Assembly (NCBI RefSeq): GCF_009469605.1
Contig: NZ_SSXU01000008.1
Span: forward strand, 62,001 to 126,000
Origin: Zoogloea sp. 1C4
GTDB lineage: Bacteria; Pseudomonadota; Gammaproteobacteria; Burkholderiales; Rhodocyclaceae
Direction of reading: 5' to 3'
DNA: 64,000 bases
Below are positions 30,251 through 38,806 of the stretch, piece after piece (the stretch's first letter is position 1; every line of letters begins with the position of its first letter). The notes below the pieces were generated by a model that made no database searches, was not told where the DNA came from, and was given only the letters and a program-made list of their open reading frames with translations. Both the position numbers and the translations under genes were made by a program.

Positions 30251-30875
30251 GATAATCCCCGGCTCCTACCTCACCGTAACGCCTTACGGTGCCTGGCGGG
30301 CCGTTGCCCGCGCCGACGACAGCATCGAGCGGCGCATCCTGCTGGCCATCCTTCGCGAAGCCACGAGCCCGGCCCTCAGCGCCGAACTGGCCCGCACCTG
30401 GACCGGCGAGACCAGCACCGAACGCGCCCTGACTCCGCTGCTCAAACTCCAGGAAACGGCCTGCCTCGAGGCGTGGTCCGCACCGCGCATGGCGCCGGTC
30501 GGCACCCTCGAATCGACCCTGCCGCATCTGCTCGAAACCCTCAGCGATACCGGCCAGGCCGTGCTCGCCGACAACATGGGCTTTTGCCTCGCGATGGCCG
30601 GCTACCCCGGCGAGACCGGCGAAGCGCTGGCTGCCGTGGGCGCCGACATCCTGTCCGTCGCCGAACGCCAGTCGGCCGCGCTCTCGAAGCTCGGCGACCA
30701 CCTGCTCGATGGCTGGGGCAACGTGGACGCCGCCGGCATCAGCGGCCTCAGCTTCTGGCCGATGCACATCGGCCGGACCCGCCTCGCCCTCACCGTCAGC
30801 GGGCGCCCGCGCTTCAACCAGAACACCTTTGCCGACCTGGTCTGGGCGCTCTACGTGCGCTACGGCACCATCTAG
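30243..30875 (+). CDS. Winged-helix plus divergent Roadblock-like protein
   Basis: A 210-residue soluble protein. Residues 25-80 (IERRILLAILREATSPALSAEL...ALTPLLKLQ) have a winged-helix pattern. Residues 88-208 parallel the Roadblock protein at 26249: a first helix (LESTLPHLLETLSD), strand pair AVLADNMGFCLAMAGYP, then GEALAAVGADILSVAERQSAAL, the counterpart of the central helix, and a C-terminal helix (NTFADLVWALYVRYG). This would give the operon two Roadblock-type subunits, allowing a heteromeric GTPase regulator. The similarity is by eye and needs profile searches. It overlaps the GTPase gene by 8 bp and ends 3 bp before the convergent M48 gene. Confidence 0.75.
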   Translation: MLEIIPGSYLTVTPYGAWRAVARADDSIERRILLAILREATSPALSAELARTWTGETSTERALTPLLKLQETACLEAWSAPRMAPVGTLESTLPHLLETLSDTGQAVLADNMGFCLAMAGYPGETGEALAAVGADILSVAERQSAALSKLGDHLLDGWGNVDAAGISGLSFWPMHIGRTRLALTVSGRPRFNQNTFADLVWALYVRYGTI

Positions 30876-30878
30876 CGC

Positions 30879-32327
30879 TCAACGCTGGCCGCGCGATTCA
30901 CGCATCTCGCGCATCTGCTCGGCCAGCAGCGCCCGCACCTCCCGCAGGCGCGAGTCCACCGCCGACTGCTCGAAAAAATCCCCGTCGCCGGCCGTCTGCG
31001 CCAGCGCAAACTGCTCGGCCGACGCCGCGTAGTTGCCCTGGATCGCGTACACCTCACCCAACGCGCGGTGCTGCCCCAGACGCTTGCCCAGCGCTGCCTC
31101 GGCCCGGGCGCGGAATTCCCACAGGGTGGCGTCACCCGCGGTGGTCTGCAGCTCGGCCTTCACCGCCGTCAGCGCGTCGGCCGCCTTACCGGAGTCGATC
31201 AGGGCCTCGATCTCCCCGTACATCAGCCGGTGCGACTGGGGAAAACGCGCCCGCGCCTCGCGGAACAGCCGCGCCGCCCCCGCCGGATCGCCATGAGCAA
31301 TGCGAAGATCGCCCTCCAGTCCGTCGATCATCGCCGACAAGGCGTGACGCTTGCGCAGCTCGACCATCTCCCGGTCGGCATCCGCCAGCCGTCGGGTCTG
31401 GAGGTAAGCCCGCACGAGGCCGTACTGGGCCGCCACCGACGGGCTGCTGCCCCGGGCGGCCGCCTCGAACTCGGCAATCACCTCCCGCGACGGCTGCCGG
31501 CCCACCTTGAGCTTGGCCCGCACCAGCTGAAAATCCAGCGAATCCGGCACCTGCCGGTAGGGCATCTGGGCGACCCGGTTCTCCATCTCGGTGATCCGGT
31601 CGCTGGTCAGCGGGTGGGTGCGCATGTAGGCCGGCGCGTTGTTCTCATACAGCCGGGCGTTCTTCTGCAGACGCTCGAAAAAGCCCACCATCCCCCGCAC
31701 GTCAAAGCCCGCCGCGGCCAGGTTCTGAACCCCGAGCCGGTCCGCCTCGTTCTCGAAATCCCGCGAATAGGAAAGCTGGGTACTCATCCCCGCCGCCATC
31801 CCCGCCGAAATCGCCGCCTGACTCACCTGGGCGCTGGACTTGGCCGCCAGCACCGCCACCAGCAGCGACGCCAGCATCAGCATCCCGGTCTGACTCTGCT
31901 TGCCGAGCATCCGCGCAATGTGGCGCTGGGTGACGTGGGACACCTCGTGGCCGAGCACGCCAGCCAGCTCCGATTCGCTCTGGGCCGCGAGAATCAGCCC
32001 GGTGTGCACACCGATGTTGCCGCCGGGCATCGCGAACGCGTTGAGTGTCGGGTCATTCACGCCGAAAAACTGGAACGGCATCCCCGCACCGGGGCCCGCC
32101 GCCACCAGCCGGTCGCCCAGCCAGTTGAGGTAGTCCTCGACCTCGGGATCACGCAGATAGGCTGCATCCTTCCAGCGGATGTCGCGCATGATCTGCGCCC
32201 CCAGTCGCTGCTCGGCCAGTGGCGAGAGTTCGCTGGACGCAGCATCACCCAGATCGGGCAGATCGTGGGCGATTCCCTGGGGGATCATCACCACACACAA
32301 AAGGGCGGCAATCAGACGTTTTTTCAC
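30879..32327 (-). CDS. BepA-like M48 metalloprotease with TPR repeats
   Basis: Periplasmic zinc protease/chaperone of outer-membrane biogenesis (BepA family), which helps LptD and Bam assembly and degrades stalled outer-membrane proteins. The 482 residues begin with a signal peptide ([20 protein letters not shown]). The zinc motif [11 protein letters not shown] lies at 126-136, and the third ligand Glu in ENEADRLG near 195. TPR-like helical pairs fill about 270-460 ([33 protein letters not shown]). It reads towards the Roadblock/GTPase operon and diverges from moaC with only 41 bp between the starts. Confidence 0.93.
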   Translation of the reverse strand: MKKRLIAALLCVVMIPQGIAHDLPDLGDAASSELSPLAEQRLGAQIMRDIRWKDAAYLRDPEVEDYLNWLGDRLVAAGPGAGMPFQFFGVNDPTLNAFAMPGGNIGVHTGLILAAQSESELAGVLGHEVSHVTQRHIARMLGKQSQTGMLMLASLLVAVLAAKSSAQVSQAAISAGMAAGMSTQLSYSRDFENEADRLGVQNLAAAGFDVRGMVGFFERLQKNARLYENNAPAYMRTHPLTSDRITEMENRVAQMPYRQVPDSLDFQLVRAKLKVGRQPSREVIAEFEAAARGSSPSVAAQYGLVRAYLQTRRLADADREMVELRKRHALSAMIDGLEGDLRIAHGDPAGAARLFREARARFPQSHRLMYGEIEALIDSGKAADALTAVKAELQTTAGDATLWEFRARAEAALGKRLGQHRALGEVYAIQGNYAASAEQFALAQTAGDGDFFEQSAVDSRLREVRALLAEQMREMRESRGQR

Positions 32328-32368
32328 GATGCTATGATAACCGACCCCCTATTTTGGTTTCCCGCCTG

Positions 32369-32851
32369 ATGAGCGACACCTTCACCCATTTCGACGCCCA
32401 GGGCCAGGCCCACATGGTGGATGTCTCTGCCAAATCCGAAACCCGCCGGGTCGCCCGTGCCGAGGGCCGGATCGTGATGCAGCCGTCCACCCTCGCCCGC
32501 ATCCTCGCCGGTGACAACAAGAAAGGCGACGTGATCGGCATCGCCCGGATCGCCGCGATCCAGGGCGCCAAGCGCACCGCCGACCTGATCCCCCTGTGCC
32601 ACCCGATCCCCCTCACCCGCGTCGCCGCCGATTTCGTGGTCGAAGGCGATGACACCATCCGCTGCACCGTCACCGCCGAAACCGTCGGCCGCACCGGCGT
32701 CGAGATGGAAGCCCTGACCGCCGTCCAGGTGGGCCTGCTCACCATTTACGACATGTGCAAGGCCGTGGATCGCGGCATGACCATGGAAGGCATCCGCCTG
32801 CTCGAAAAGGAAGGCGGCAAGTCCGGGCACTGGAGGGCAGACGCAGCATGA
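32369..32851 (+). CDS. moaC: Cyclic pyranopterin monophosphate synthase MoaC
   Basis: Converts the MoaA product (3',8-cyclo-GTP) to cyclic pyranopterin monophosphate in molybdenum-cofactor synthesis. The 160 residues contain the MoaC signatures LTHFD-type start ([18 protein letters not shown]), GNKKGDV-type [20 protein letters not shown] and [12 protein letters not shown] with the catalytic Lys/His environment, plus [22 protein letters not shown]. No other mo genes are nearby. Its last four bases overlap soxY, so moaC and soxYZ are translationally coupled, a curious junction of Mo-cofactor and sulfur-oxidation genes. Confidence 0.96.
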   Translation: MSDTFTHFDAQGQAHMVDVSAKSETRRVARAEGRIVMQPSTLARILAGDNKKGDVIGIARIAAIQGAKRTADLIPLCHPIPLTRVAADFVVEGDDTIRCTVTAETVGRTGVEMEALTAVQVGLLTIYDMCKAVDRGMTMEGIRLLEKEGGKSGHWRADAA

Positions 32852-33318
32852 ACACCGGCCGTCGCAGCTTTCTTCAGGGTTTCGGCAACGCCGCGCTACT
32901 CGCCGGGCTGGTAGGCGCCGGGGTGCTGAGGCCAACCCGCGCCCTCGCCGTGGACTTCAACCGCAGCGCCTTCGACAGCAAAAACCTCGCCGACGCCCTG
33001 CGGCTGATCGGCGCCACCGCTGCCGAGGCCAGCCGCGACATCGTCCTCAAGGCACCGGAGATCGCCGAGAACGGCTCGGCGGTACCGATCGAGGTCATCA
33101 GCCAGATCCCGGGCACCACACGCCTGTCGGTGCTGGTGGACAAGAACCCCTTTCCGCTGGCGCTGCAGTTCAACTTCGCGCCCGGCGCCGCCGCGCGCTT
33201 CCAGGCCAAGCTGAAGATGGCCGAGAGCTCGCGCCTGCGCATCGTCGCCCTTGCCGGCGGCAAGCATTACACCGTGTTCCGCGAGGTGAAGGTCACCGTC
33301 GGCGGCTGCGGCGAATAG
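32848..33318 (+). CDS. soxY: Sulfur-oxidation carrier protein SoxY
   Basis: Periplasmic protein that carries thiosulfate-derived sulfur on a C-terminal cysteine. The 156 residues begin with a Tat signal (RRSFLQGFG, cleavage near 34 after ALA). They end VTVGGCGE, whose Cys is the swinging-arm sulfur attachment site. In canonical SoxY the tail is GGCGG; here the last Gly is replaced by Glu. It partners the adjacent SoxZ. No soxXAB or soxCD lie in the window, so this is a soxYZ pair without the rest of the complex locally. The ATG overlaps the moaC stop. Confidence 0.9.
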   Translation: MNTGRRSFLQGFGNAALLAGLVGAGVLRPTRALAVDFNRSAFDSKNLADALRLIGATAAEASRDIVLKAPEIAENGSAVPIEVISQIPGTTRLSVLVDKNPFPLALQFNFAPGAAARFQAKLKMAESSRLRIVALAGGKHYTVFREVKVTVGGCGE

Positions 33319-33329
33319 GAGTCAATGCA

Positions 33330-33647
33330 ATGCCCGATCCGATCAAGATCCGCGCCACCGTCAAGGGCGACGAAGGCGAAGTCCGGGTGCTGCTGCCGCA
33401 TCCCATGGAATCCGGCCAGCGCCGCGACGCCGCCGGCCAGCTCATCCCTGCCCACTACATCACCTCGGTCATCCTCAGCCTGAACGGCAAGCCGGTGATC
33501 GAAGGCGCCCTCGGCACCGCCGTGTCGGCCAATCCGCTGTTCGCCTTCCAGCTTGCCGGCGTCAAGGCGGGTGATCGGCTCGGCGTGGCGTGGGTCGACA
33601 ACAAAGGCCAGCGGGGAAGCGCCGAAGGCAGTTTCACAGCGGGCTGA
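33330..33647 (+). CDS. soxZ: Sulfur-oxidation protein SoxZ
   Basis: A 105-residue cytoplasmic-looking partner of SoxY; SoxYZ heterodimers are exported by the SoxY Tat signal. Typical SoxZ sequences are seen: KIRATVKGDEGEVRVLLPHPMESGQRRDAAGQLIPAHYI, and NPLFAFQLAGVKAGDRLGVAWVDNKGQ. The start is 11 bp after soxY. A GGCGCGC/GCGCGCC hairpin follows at 33659-33678. Confidence 0.93.
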   Translation: MPDPIKIRATVKGDEGEVRVLLPHPMESGQRRDAAGQLIPAHYITSVILSLNGKPVIEGALGTAVSANPLFAFQLAGVKAGDRLGVAWVDNKGQRGSAEGSFTAG

Positions 33648-33658
33648 GTTGTAACCCT

Positions 33659-33678
33659 GGCGCGCAAGACAGCGCGCC
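33659..33678 (+). other. GC hairpin after soxZ
   Basis: The stem GGCGCGC / GCGCGCC (33659-33665 and 33672-33678) is a 7-bp perfect stem with a 6-nt loop 12 bp after the soxZ stop. There is no T-run, so termination would be weak; it may mark the 3' end of the moaC-soxY-soxZ transcript. Confidence 0.35.
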
Positions 33679-33742
33679 GCCATCGGACTAGAATGGCCCG
33701 CGCCTTGAAACAGGCTGCCCCCTGACTACCGATGGCACGACC

Positions 33743-35251
33743 ATGAGCCACGAAATCGAACTCAAGCTGACGCTCCCCCAGAAGGCCCTTCCCGCCCTTC
33801 GCCGCCATCCGCTGATCGCCGACGCCCCCCGCGACGGCCGCAGCGTCACCCTCGAAAACACCTACTTCGACACGCCCGAGCTCGAACTGCGCGAGCGCCG
33901 GATGGCCGTGCGCACCCGCAAGGCCGGCACCCGCTGGCTGCAGACGGTGAAATGCGCAGCCGAATCCATCGGCGGCCTCTCGTCTCGCCCCGAATGGGAG
34001 CAGCCCTACGTGGGTGGCGTGTTCGACTTCTCCGCCATCGACAACGCCGACGTACGCAACCGGCTCGAGGATTACCACCCCCGGCTGGTGCCGGTGTTCA
34101 GCACCCGCTTCAAGCGCGAAACCTGCATCCTCACGCCCCGTGACGGCGTCAAGGTACTGGCGATGATCGACAACGGCGCCATCGAGGTGGGCGAGCACAG
34201 CCGGCCCTTGTGTGAGCTGGAGCTCGAACTGGTCGAGGGCGATCCCCAGGCCCTCTACGCCATCGCGCTGGAGCTCGCCGAATCCCTGCCGCTCACCCCC
34301 GAGAACGTCAGCAAGGCCGAGCGCGGCTACCGCCTGTTCTCCAACCACGCCCTGCGCCCCGCCAAGGCCCGCCCGTCGCGTCTCGCCGCCGAGCAATCGC
34401 CGGTGGACGCCTTCCGCATCATCGCCTTCGACTGCCTCGCCCTGTGGCAGACCAACGAATCCGGCGCCCGCGAGAGCGACGACCCCGAGTTCATCCACCA
34501 GCTGCGCGTGGCCCTGCGCCGCCTGCGCTCTGCGCTGCGGCTGTTCGGCCCGGCCCTGCCCCAGGCGTTTGTCGAGCGCTGGTCCCAGGGCCTCAAGGAC
34601 GCCGCGGACGGGCTCGGTGCTGCCCGTGATCTCGACGTGATGCTGGCCGAAGTGCTTGGCCCGGTGGCCGAATCCGGGCTCGCCGACGAAGCCACCCAGC
34701 GCCTCATCGCAATGGCCGTGGATCGACGCGATCGCGAGAAGGCCGCCGCCCGCGAACAGCTCCTCGCCGCCAGCCACGGCCGCCAGATGCTGGCCCTGGC
34801 CGCCGATCTGATGGCCCTGCAGAGCGACTCGCTGGTCAAGTCCGCCAACCTCACTACCTTCGCTCGCCTGCAGCTCACCCAGCTGCGCAAGCGCGCCCGC
34901 AAGCGCTACGCCGCCGCCGCGACCGACCTGCACGCCGACAAGCTCCACGAGCTGCGCGTCTCTCTCAAGCGCCTGCGCTACGCCATCGAGTTCCTGCTGC
35001 CGCTGCTGCCCGAAAAAGCCACCGTCCGCTTCGCCAACGATCTGGCCGAAGCCCAGGAAATCCTCGGTTATCTCAACGACGAGACCGTCGCCCGCAACCG
35101 TCTGAAGGGCTGGGCTGGCAAGGACCCGGAGCTGCGCAGCGGCGCGGCCTTCGTCGCGGGCTGGCACGCCCCGCGCATCGCCCGGCTGCGCAAGAGCGTG
35201 CTCCCTTCCCTCGAAGACATCCTGTGGGGCAAGGCCCCGTGGCGGCGATGA
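33743..35251 (+). CDS. CYTH and CHAD domain protein
   Basis: A 502-residue cytoplasmic protein. The N-terminal CYTH (triphosphate tunnel metalloenzyme) domain opens MSHEIELKLTL with the ExExK motif and continues with FDTPELELRERRMAVRTRKAG and ERGYRLF. The C-terminal CHAD domain (about 215-490) has the conserved histidine-rich helices FIHQLRVALRRLRSALRLF and LHELRVSLKRLRYAIEF that bind polyphosphate. CYTH-CHAD proteins probably act on inorganic polyphosphate. SixA follows 71 bp later, a recurrent neighbour; the two could share a phosphate-related pathway. Confidence 0.93.
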   Translation: MSHEIELKLTLPQKALPALRRHPLIADAPRDGRSVTLENTYFDTPELELRERRMAVRTRKAGTRWLQTVKCAAESIGGLSSRPEWEQPYVGGVFDFSAIDNADVRNRLEDYHPRLVPVFSTRFKRETCILTPRDGVKVLAMIDNGAIEVGEHSRPLCELELELVEGDPQALYAIALELAESLPLTPENVSKAERGYRLFSNHALRPAKARPSRLAAEQSPVDAFRIIAFDCLALWQTNESGARESDDPEFIHQLRVALRRLRSALRLFGPALPQAFVERWSQGLKDAADGLGAARDLDVMLAEVLGPVAESGLADEATQRLIAMAVDRRDREKAAAREQLLAASHGRQMLALAADLMALQSDSLVKSANLTTFARLQLTQLRKRARKRYAAAATDLHADKLHELRVSLKRLRYAIEFLLPLLPEKATVRFANDLAEAQEILGYLNDETVARNRLKGWAGKDPELRSGAAFVAGWHAPRIARLRKSVLPSLEDILWGKAPWRR

Positions 35252-35322
35252 TGGTTTCATCAGGACGTAACCTGGACATCGCAGACTTGTCGGCTAATTC
35301 AAAGAACGAGGAGACGACAAGA

Positions 35323-35775
35323 ATGGATCTGCTGCTGTGGCGTCACGCAGAAGCCGTGGACGGCGTGCCCGACAGCACCCGCGAACTCACCGAGCGGGGC
35401 ATCCGCCAGGCCCACAAGGTGGCCGAATGGTTGGAGAGCCGCCGCCCCAAGAAGCTGCGTGTGCTGGTGAGCCCGACCACCCGCACGCGCCAGACGGCCA
35501 GCGCCTTCACCAACAACTTCGAGATCGTGCCGGCCCTCGGCCCGGGCAACGACATCTCGGCGATCCTCGCCGCCTGCGGCTGGCCCGACGCCGGCGGCTC
35601 GGTGCTGGTCGTCGGTCATCAGCCCGAACTCGGCCGCCTGGCCGCCCTGCTGCTATCCGGCCAGGAGGCCGACTGGACGATCAAGAAAGGCGCCCTGTGG
35701 TGGTTCACCAACCGGGTCCGTGAAGGCGAGACCCAGACCGTGCTGCGCACCGTGATGCCCGCCGATCTGGTCTGA
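35323..35775 (+). CDS. sixA: Phosphohistidine phosphatase SixA
   Basis: Histidine-phosphatase-superfamily enzyme (150 residues) that in E. coli removes phosphate from PtsP/NPr-type histidines. The catalytic RHxE start (MDLLLWRHAEAVDG) with nucleophilic His, SPTTRTRQTASAF and the second catalytic His in VVGHQPELGRLAALLL are all present. The ATG at 35323 is preceded by ACGAGGAGA, and an upstream in-frame extension from 35224 lacks homology. It ends before a strong bidirectional terminator. Confidence 0.93.
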   Translation: MDLLLWRHAEAVDGVPDSTRELTERGIRQAHKVAEWLESRRPKKLRVLVSPTTRTRQTASAFTNNFEIVPALGPGNDISAILAACGWPDAGGSVLVVGHQPELGRLAALLLSGQEADWTIKKGALWWFTNRVREGETQTVLRTVMPADLV

Positions 35776-35790
35776 TCCGGCTACCCCAAT

Positions 35791-35824
35791 AACGAAAAAA
35801 CCACCCGAGGGTGGCTTTTTCGTT
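35791..35824. terminator. Bidirectional rho-independent terminator between sixA and pntB
   Basis: AACGAAAAAACCACCC (35791-35806) pairs with GGTGGCTTTTTCGTT (35810-35824) around a GAG loop; A- and T-runs on both sides serve both strands. Confidence 0.9.
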
Positions 35825-35841
35825 GCCGAGAAGGCTGCCGG

Positions 35842-37215
35842 TCAGACCGACATTGCCTTCACATGCTGGATCACCTCGCCGATGGCCTGCTGGGCAGAGC
35901 CATACAGCAGCCGGGTGTTGTCCTTGTAGAACAGGGCGTTCTCGATACCCGAGTAGCCCGTGCCCTTGCCGCGCTTCACGACGATCACGTTCTGGGCGAG
36001 ATCGGCGTTGAGGATCGGCATGCCGTAGATCGGGCTGGACTTGTCGGTACGCGCCGAGGGGTTCACCACGTCGTTCGCACCGATCACCAGGGCCACATCG
36101 GCCTGGGCGAAGTCACCGTTGATCTCTTCGAGGTCGAAGATCTTCTCGTAGGGCACGCCGGCCTCGGCCAGCAGCACGTTCATGTGACCAGGCATCCGCC
36201 CCGCCACCGGGTGGATCGCGAACACCACCTCAACGCCGGCCTCCTCCAGCAACTCGGACATCTCCCACACCTTGTGCTGGGCGCCGGCGACCGCCATGCC
36301 GTAGCCAGGAACGATGATGACCTTGGAGGCATAGCGCATCATCGCCGCCGCATCCATCGCGCCGACTTCCTTCTGCTCGCCTTCCACCGCCTCGCCGGCA
36401 CCGGCCGCAGCCATCGGCACGAAGAGGATGTTGGAGATCGGGCGGTTCATCGCCTTGGCCATCAGTTGGGTGAGCAGCGTACCGGCCGCACCAACGACGA
36501 TACCGGCGATGATCAACGCCGGAATGCCCATCACGAAACCTTCAAAGCCCACGGCCAGGCCGGTGAAGGCGTTGAAGAGCGAGATCACCACCGGCATGTC
36601 GGCGCCGCCGATCGGCAGCGTGATGATCACGCCGAGCACCAGCGCCAGGATGAAGAACGCGCCCACCAGCATCGGGTCGATGGCCGGGGCGATCACGATC
36701 GCCGCGCCAAGACCCAGGGTTGCCAGGGCCAGCACGACGTTCACCGCGTTCTGGGCCGGCAGCCGGAAGGCCTTCTTCATCACGCCCTGGAGCTTCGCCC
36801 AAGCGATCACGGAGCCGGAGAACGAAACCGCGCCGATCAGCGCACCCAGCGTGGCCAGCAGCGTGACCACGGTGCCGTGCATCTCGCCGCGGGCGAACTC
36901 GACCGCCGCGATGGCCGCCGCAGCGCCGCCGCCCATGCCGTTGTAGATCGCCACCATCTGCGGCATGTCGGTCATGGCGACCTTCTTGCCGGAGATCCAG
37001 GCCAGCGCACCGCCGATGGCGATGGCGATGACCATCAGGGCAAAGTTGTTCATGCCCGGCGTGAGGAACGTGACCACCGTGGCGAGCACCATGCCGACGC
37101 CCGCCCAGATGATCCCCTTGCGCGCCGAAACCGGCGAACTCATGCCCTTCAAACCGAGGATGAAGAGCACCGCGGCCACAAAGTAGCTCGCGTCAATCAG
37201 CCACTTGATCGCCAT
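35842..37215 (-). CDS. pntB: NAD(P) transhydrogenase subunit beta
   Basis: Proton-translocating transhydrogenase subunit that carries the NADP(H)-binding domain III and most of the membrane domain. The 457 residues show about nine membrane spans in the first 250, then the dIII fold with VIIVPGYGMAVAGAQHKVWEM and GANDVVNPSARTDKSSPIYGMP (NADP-binding). The start overlaps the pntAB stop (TGATG). It reduces NADP+ with NADH driven by the proton gradient, supplying NADPH for biosynthesis. Confidence 0.97.
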   Translation of the reverse strand: MAIKWLIDASYFVAAVLFILGLKGMSSPVSARKGIIWAGVGMVLATVVTFLTPGMNNFALMVIAIAIGGALAWISGKKVAMTDMPQMVAIYNGMGGGAAAAIAAVEFARGEMHGTVVTLLATLGALIGAVSFSGSVIAWAKLQGVMKKAFRLPAQNAVNVVLALATLGLGAAIVIAPAIDPMLVGAFFILALVLGVIITLPIGGADMPVVISLFNAFTGLAVGFEGFVMGIPALIIAGIVVGAAGTLLTQLMAKAMNRPISNILFVPMAAAGAGEAVEGEQKEVGAMDAAAMMRYASKVIIVPGYGMAVAGAQHKVWEMSELLEEAGVEVVFAIHPVAGRMPGHMNVLLAEAGVPYEKIFDLEEINGDFAQADVALVIGANDVVNPSARTDKSSPIYGMPILNADLAQNVIVVKRGKGTGYSGIENALFYKDNTRLLYGSAQQAIGEVIQHVKAMSV

Positions 37216-37499
37216 CAGTTCTTCTCCTTCGACTTGAACATGGCGAGCATGCGTTCGGTCACCACGTAACCGCCGGCCGCGTTGGCAGCGCCCAGCAGCA
37301 CGGCAACGAAACCGATGGCCTGTTCGAGCGGCGTCTCGGCCTGGCCGAGGGCGATCATGCCGCCCACCAGCACCACGCCGTGCACGAAGTTGGAACCCGA
37401 CATCAGCGGGGTGTGCAGGATCACCGGCACACGGGAGATGACCTCGTAACCCGTGAAGGCGGCGAGCATGAAGATATAGAGTGCGACAAATCCGTCCAT
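37215..37499 (-). CDS. pntAB: NAD(P) transhydrogenase subunit alpha part 2
   Basis: A 94-residue membrane subunit carrying the C-terminal three helices of the alpha subunit (MDGFVALYIFMLAAFTGYEVISRVP...LMSGSNFVHGVVLVGG). In E. coli this is fused to domain I; here it is separate, the Rhodospirillum-type three-gene arrangement pntAA-pntAB-pntB. The start at 37499 lies 13 bp after pntAA; a longer N-terminus at 37523 is unlikely. Confidence 0.96.
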   Translation of the reverse strand: MDGFVALYIFMLAAFTGYEVISRVPVILHTPLMSGSNFVHGVVLVGGMIALGQAETPLEQAIGFVAVLLGAANAAGGYVVTERMLAMFKSKEKN

Positions 37500-37512
37500 G
37501 ATCGTCTCCCGG

Positions 37513-38637
37513 TTACAGGCCAAGGGCCTGCTTGACGCCGGCGTGGCGCACTTCGCCCGCGTGGGTCAGGCACGCGCCCGCCAGCACCTCGTCTTCCCAG
37601 TCCAGGGCCAGAGCCCCGTCCTTGATGAAGGGCGAGATGAAGTTGAAGAGGTTTTTGGCGTACATCTCGGAGGCATGCACCGGCATGCGGCTCGGGATGT
37701 TGGTCGGGCCGATGATCAGGGTTTCGCCAACCCAGGTCTTCTCGCCCGCCATGGTGCCGGCCACGTTGCCGCCGGTCTCGGCCGCCATGTCGACGACCAC
37801 CGAACCCGGCTTCATGCGCGCCACCATCTCGGCGGAGACGATCACCGGCGCCTTCTTGCCCGGGATGGCCGCGGTGGTGATCAGCGCGTCGCAATCGGCG
37901 ATCGCCTTGCCGAGCTTCTCGGCCTGCTGACGCTTTTCGTCATCGGTGAGCTCACGGGCGTAGCCGCCGGTGCCCGCAGCGGACACGCCGGTGTCAACAA
38001 ACTTTGCACCCAGCGACTCGATCTGCTCTTTGGTTTCCGGCCGCACGTCGTAGCCCGAGACCATCGCGCCCAGCCGCTTGGCGGTGGCGATCGCCTGCAG
38101 GCCCGCCACACCGGCGCCGATCACCAGCACCTTGGCCGGACGGATCGTGCCGGCCGCGTAGGTGAGCATCGGGAAGAACTTGGGGGAATGATCGGCAGCG
38201 ATCAGGGCGCACTCGTAACCGGCAACGGCAGCCTGGCTGGAGAGCACGTCCATGCTTTGCGCACGGCTGATACGGGGCAACAGTTCCAAAGCGAAACAGG
38301 TGATCCCTTTTTGGCGCAACAGTTCGATGCGCTCCTTGCTCGACCACGGCTGCTGCAGCCCGACCAGCACCGAACCCGGCTTGAGCTCGTTCAGGTCATC
38401 CATGCTGAGCGGCTGGACCTGCAGCAAGACGTCGGCCTTCTTGAGCACCGCCGAGGCATCCGCCACCAGCTCGGCCGCGCCGTAATCCTCGTCGCGGTAG
38501 TACGCCGATGCGCCGGCACCCGCCTGGAGCAGCAATGCCGCCCCAAGCCCCTGATACTTTTTGGCCACGTCCGGAACCAGCGCGACACGGCGCTCGCCCG
38601 GCGTAAACTCTTTGGTCACACCGATGACCAGAGGCAT
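37513..38637 (-). CDS. pntAA: NAD(P) transhydrogenase subunit alpha part 1
   Basis: Soluble NAD(H)-binding domain I of the transhydrogenase, 374 residues, peripheral on the cytoplasmic side. It starts MPLVIGVTKEFTPGERRVAL behind a strong AAGGAGG ribosome-binding site. The nucleotide-binding Gly-rich loop VLVIGAGVAGLQAIATAKRLGA and the RPETKEQIESLGAKF mobile-loop region follow. First gene of pntAA-pntAB-pntB, it diverges from corA over 169 bp. Confidence 0.97.
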   Translation of the reverse strand: MPLVIGVTKEFTPGERRVALVPDVAKKYQGLGAALLLQAGAGASAYYRDEDYGAAELVADASAVLKKADVLLQVQPLSMDDLNELKPGSVLVGLQQPWSSKERIELLRQKGITCFALELLPRISRAQSMDVLSSQAAVAGYECALIAADHSPKFFPMLTYAAGTIRPAKVLVIGAGVAGLQAIATAKRLGAMVSGYDVRPETKEQIESLGAKFVDTGVSAAGTGGYARELTDDEKRQQAEKLGKAIADCDALITTAAIPGKKAPVIVSAEMVARMKPGSVVVDMAAETGGNVAGTMAGEKTWVGETLIIGPTNIPSRMPVHASEMYAKNLFNFISPFIKDGALALDWEDEVLAGACLTHAGEVRHAGVKQALGL

Positions 38638-38806
38638 GGAACCTCCTTATAAGAATTGTTAGGTTTCTGCTATCGTCGTGAGAGGGTATCGACAACGATA
38701 ACGTGCTGTTCATCCATGAAACACCCCGGCCAGCCCTGAAAAATCGGGAAAATCACAGAATTCTCGTAAAAGAACTCGCCATTTTCGGCCATTGAGCAAG
38801 ATCACG

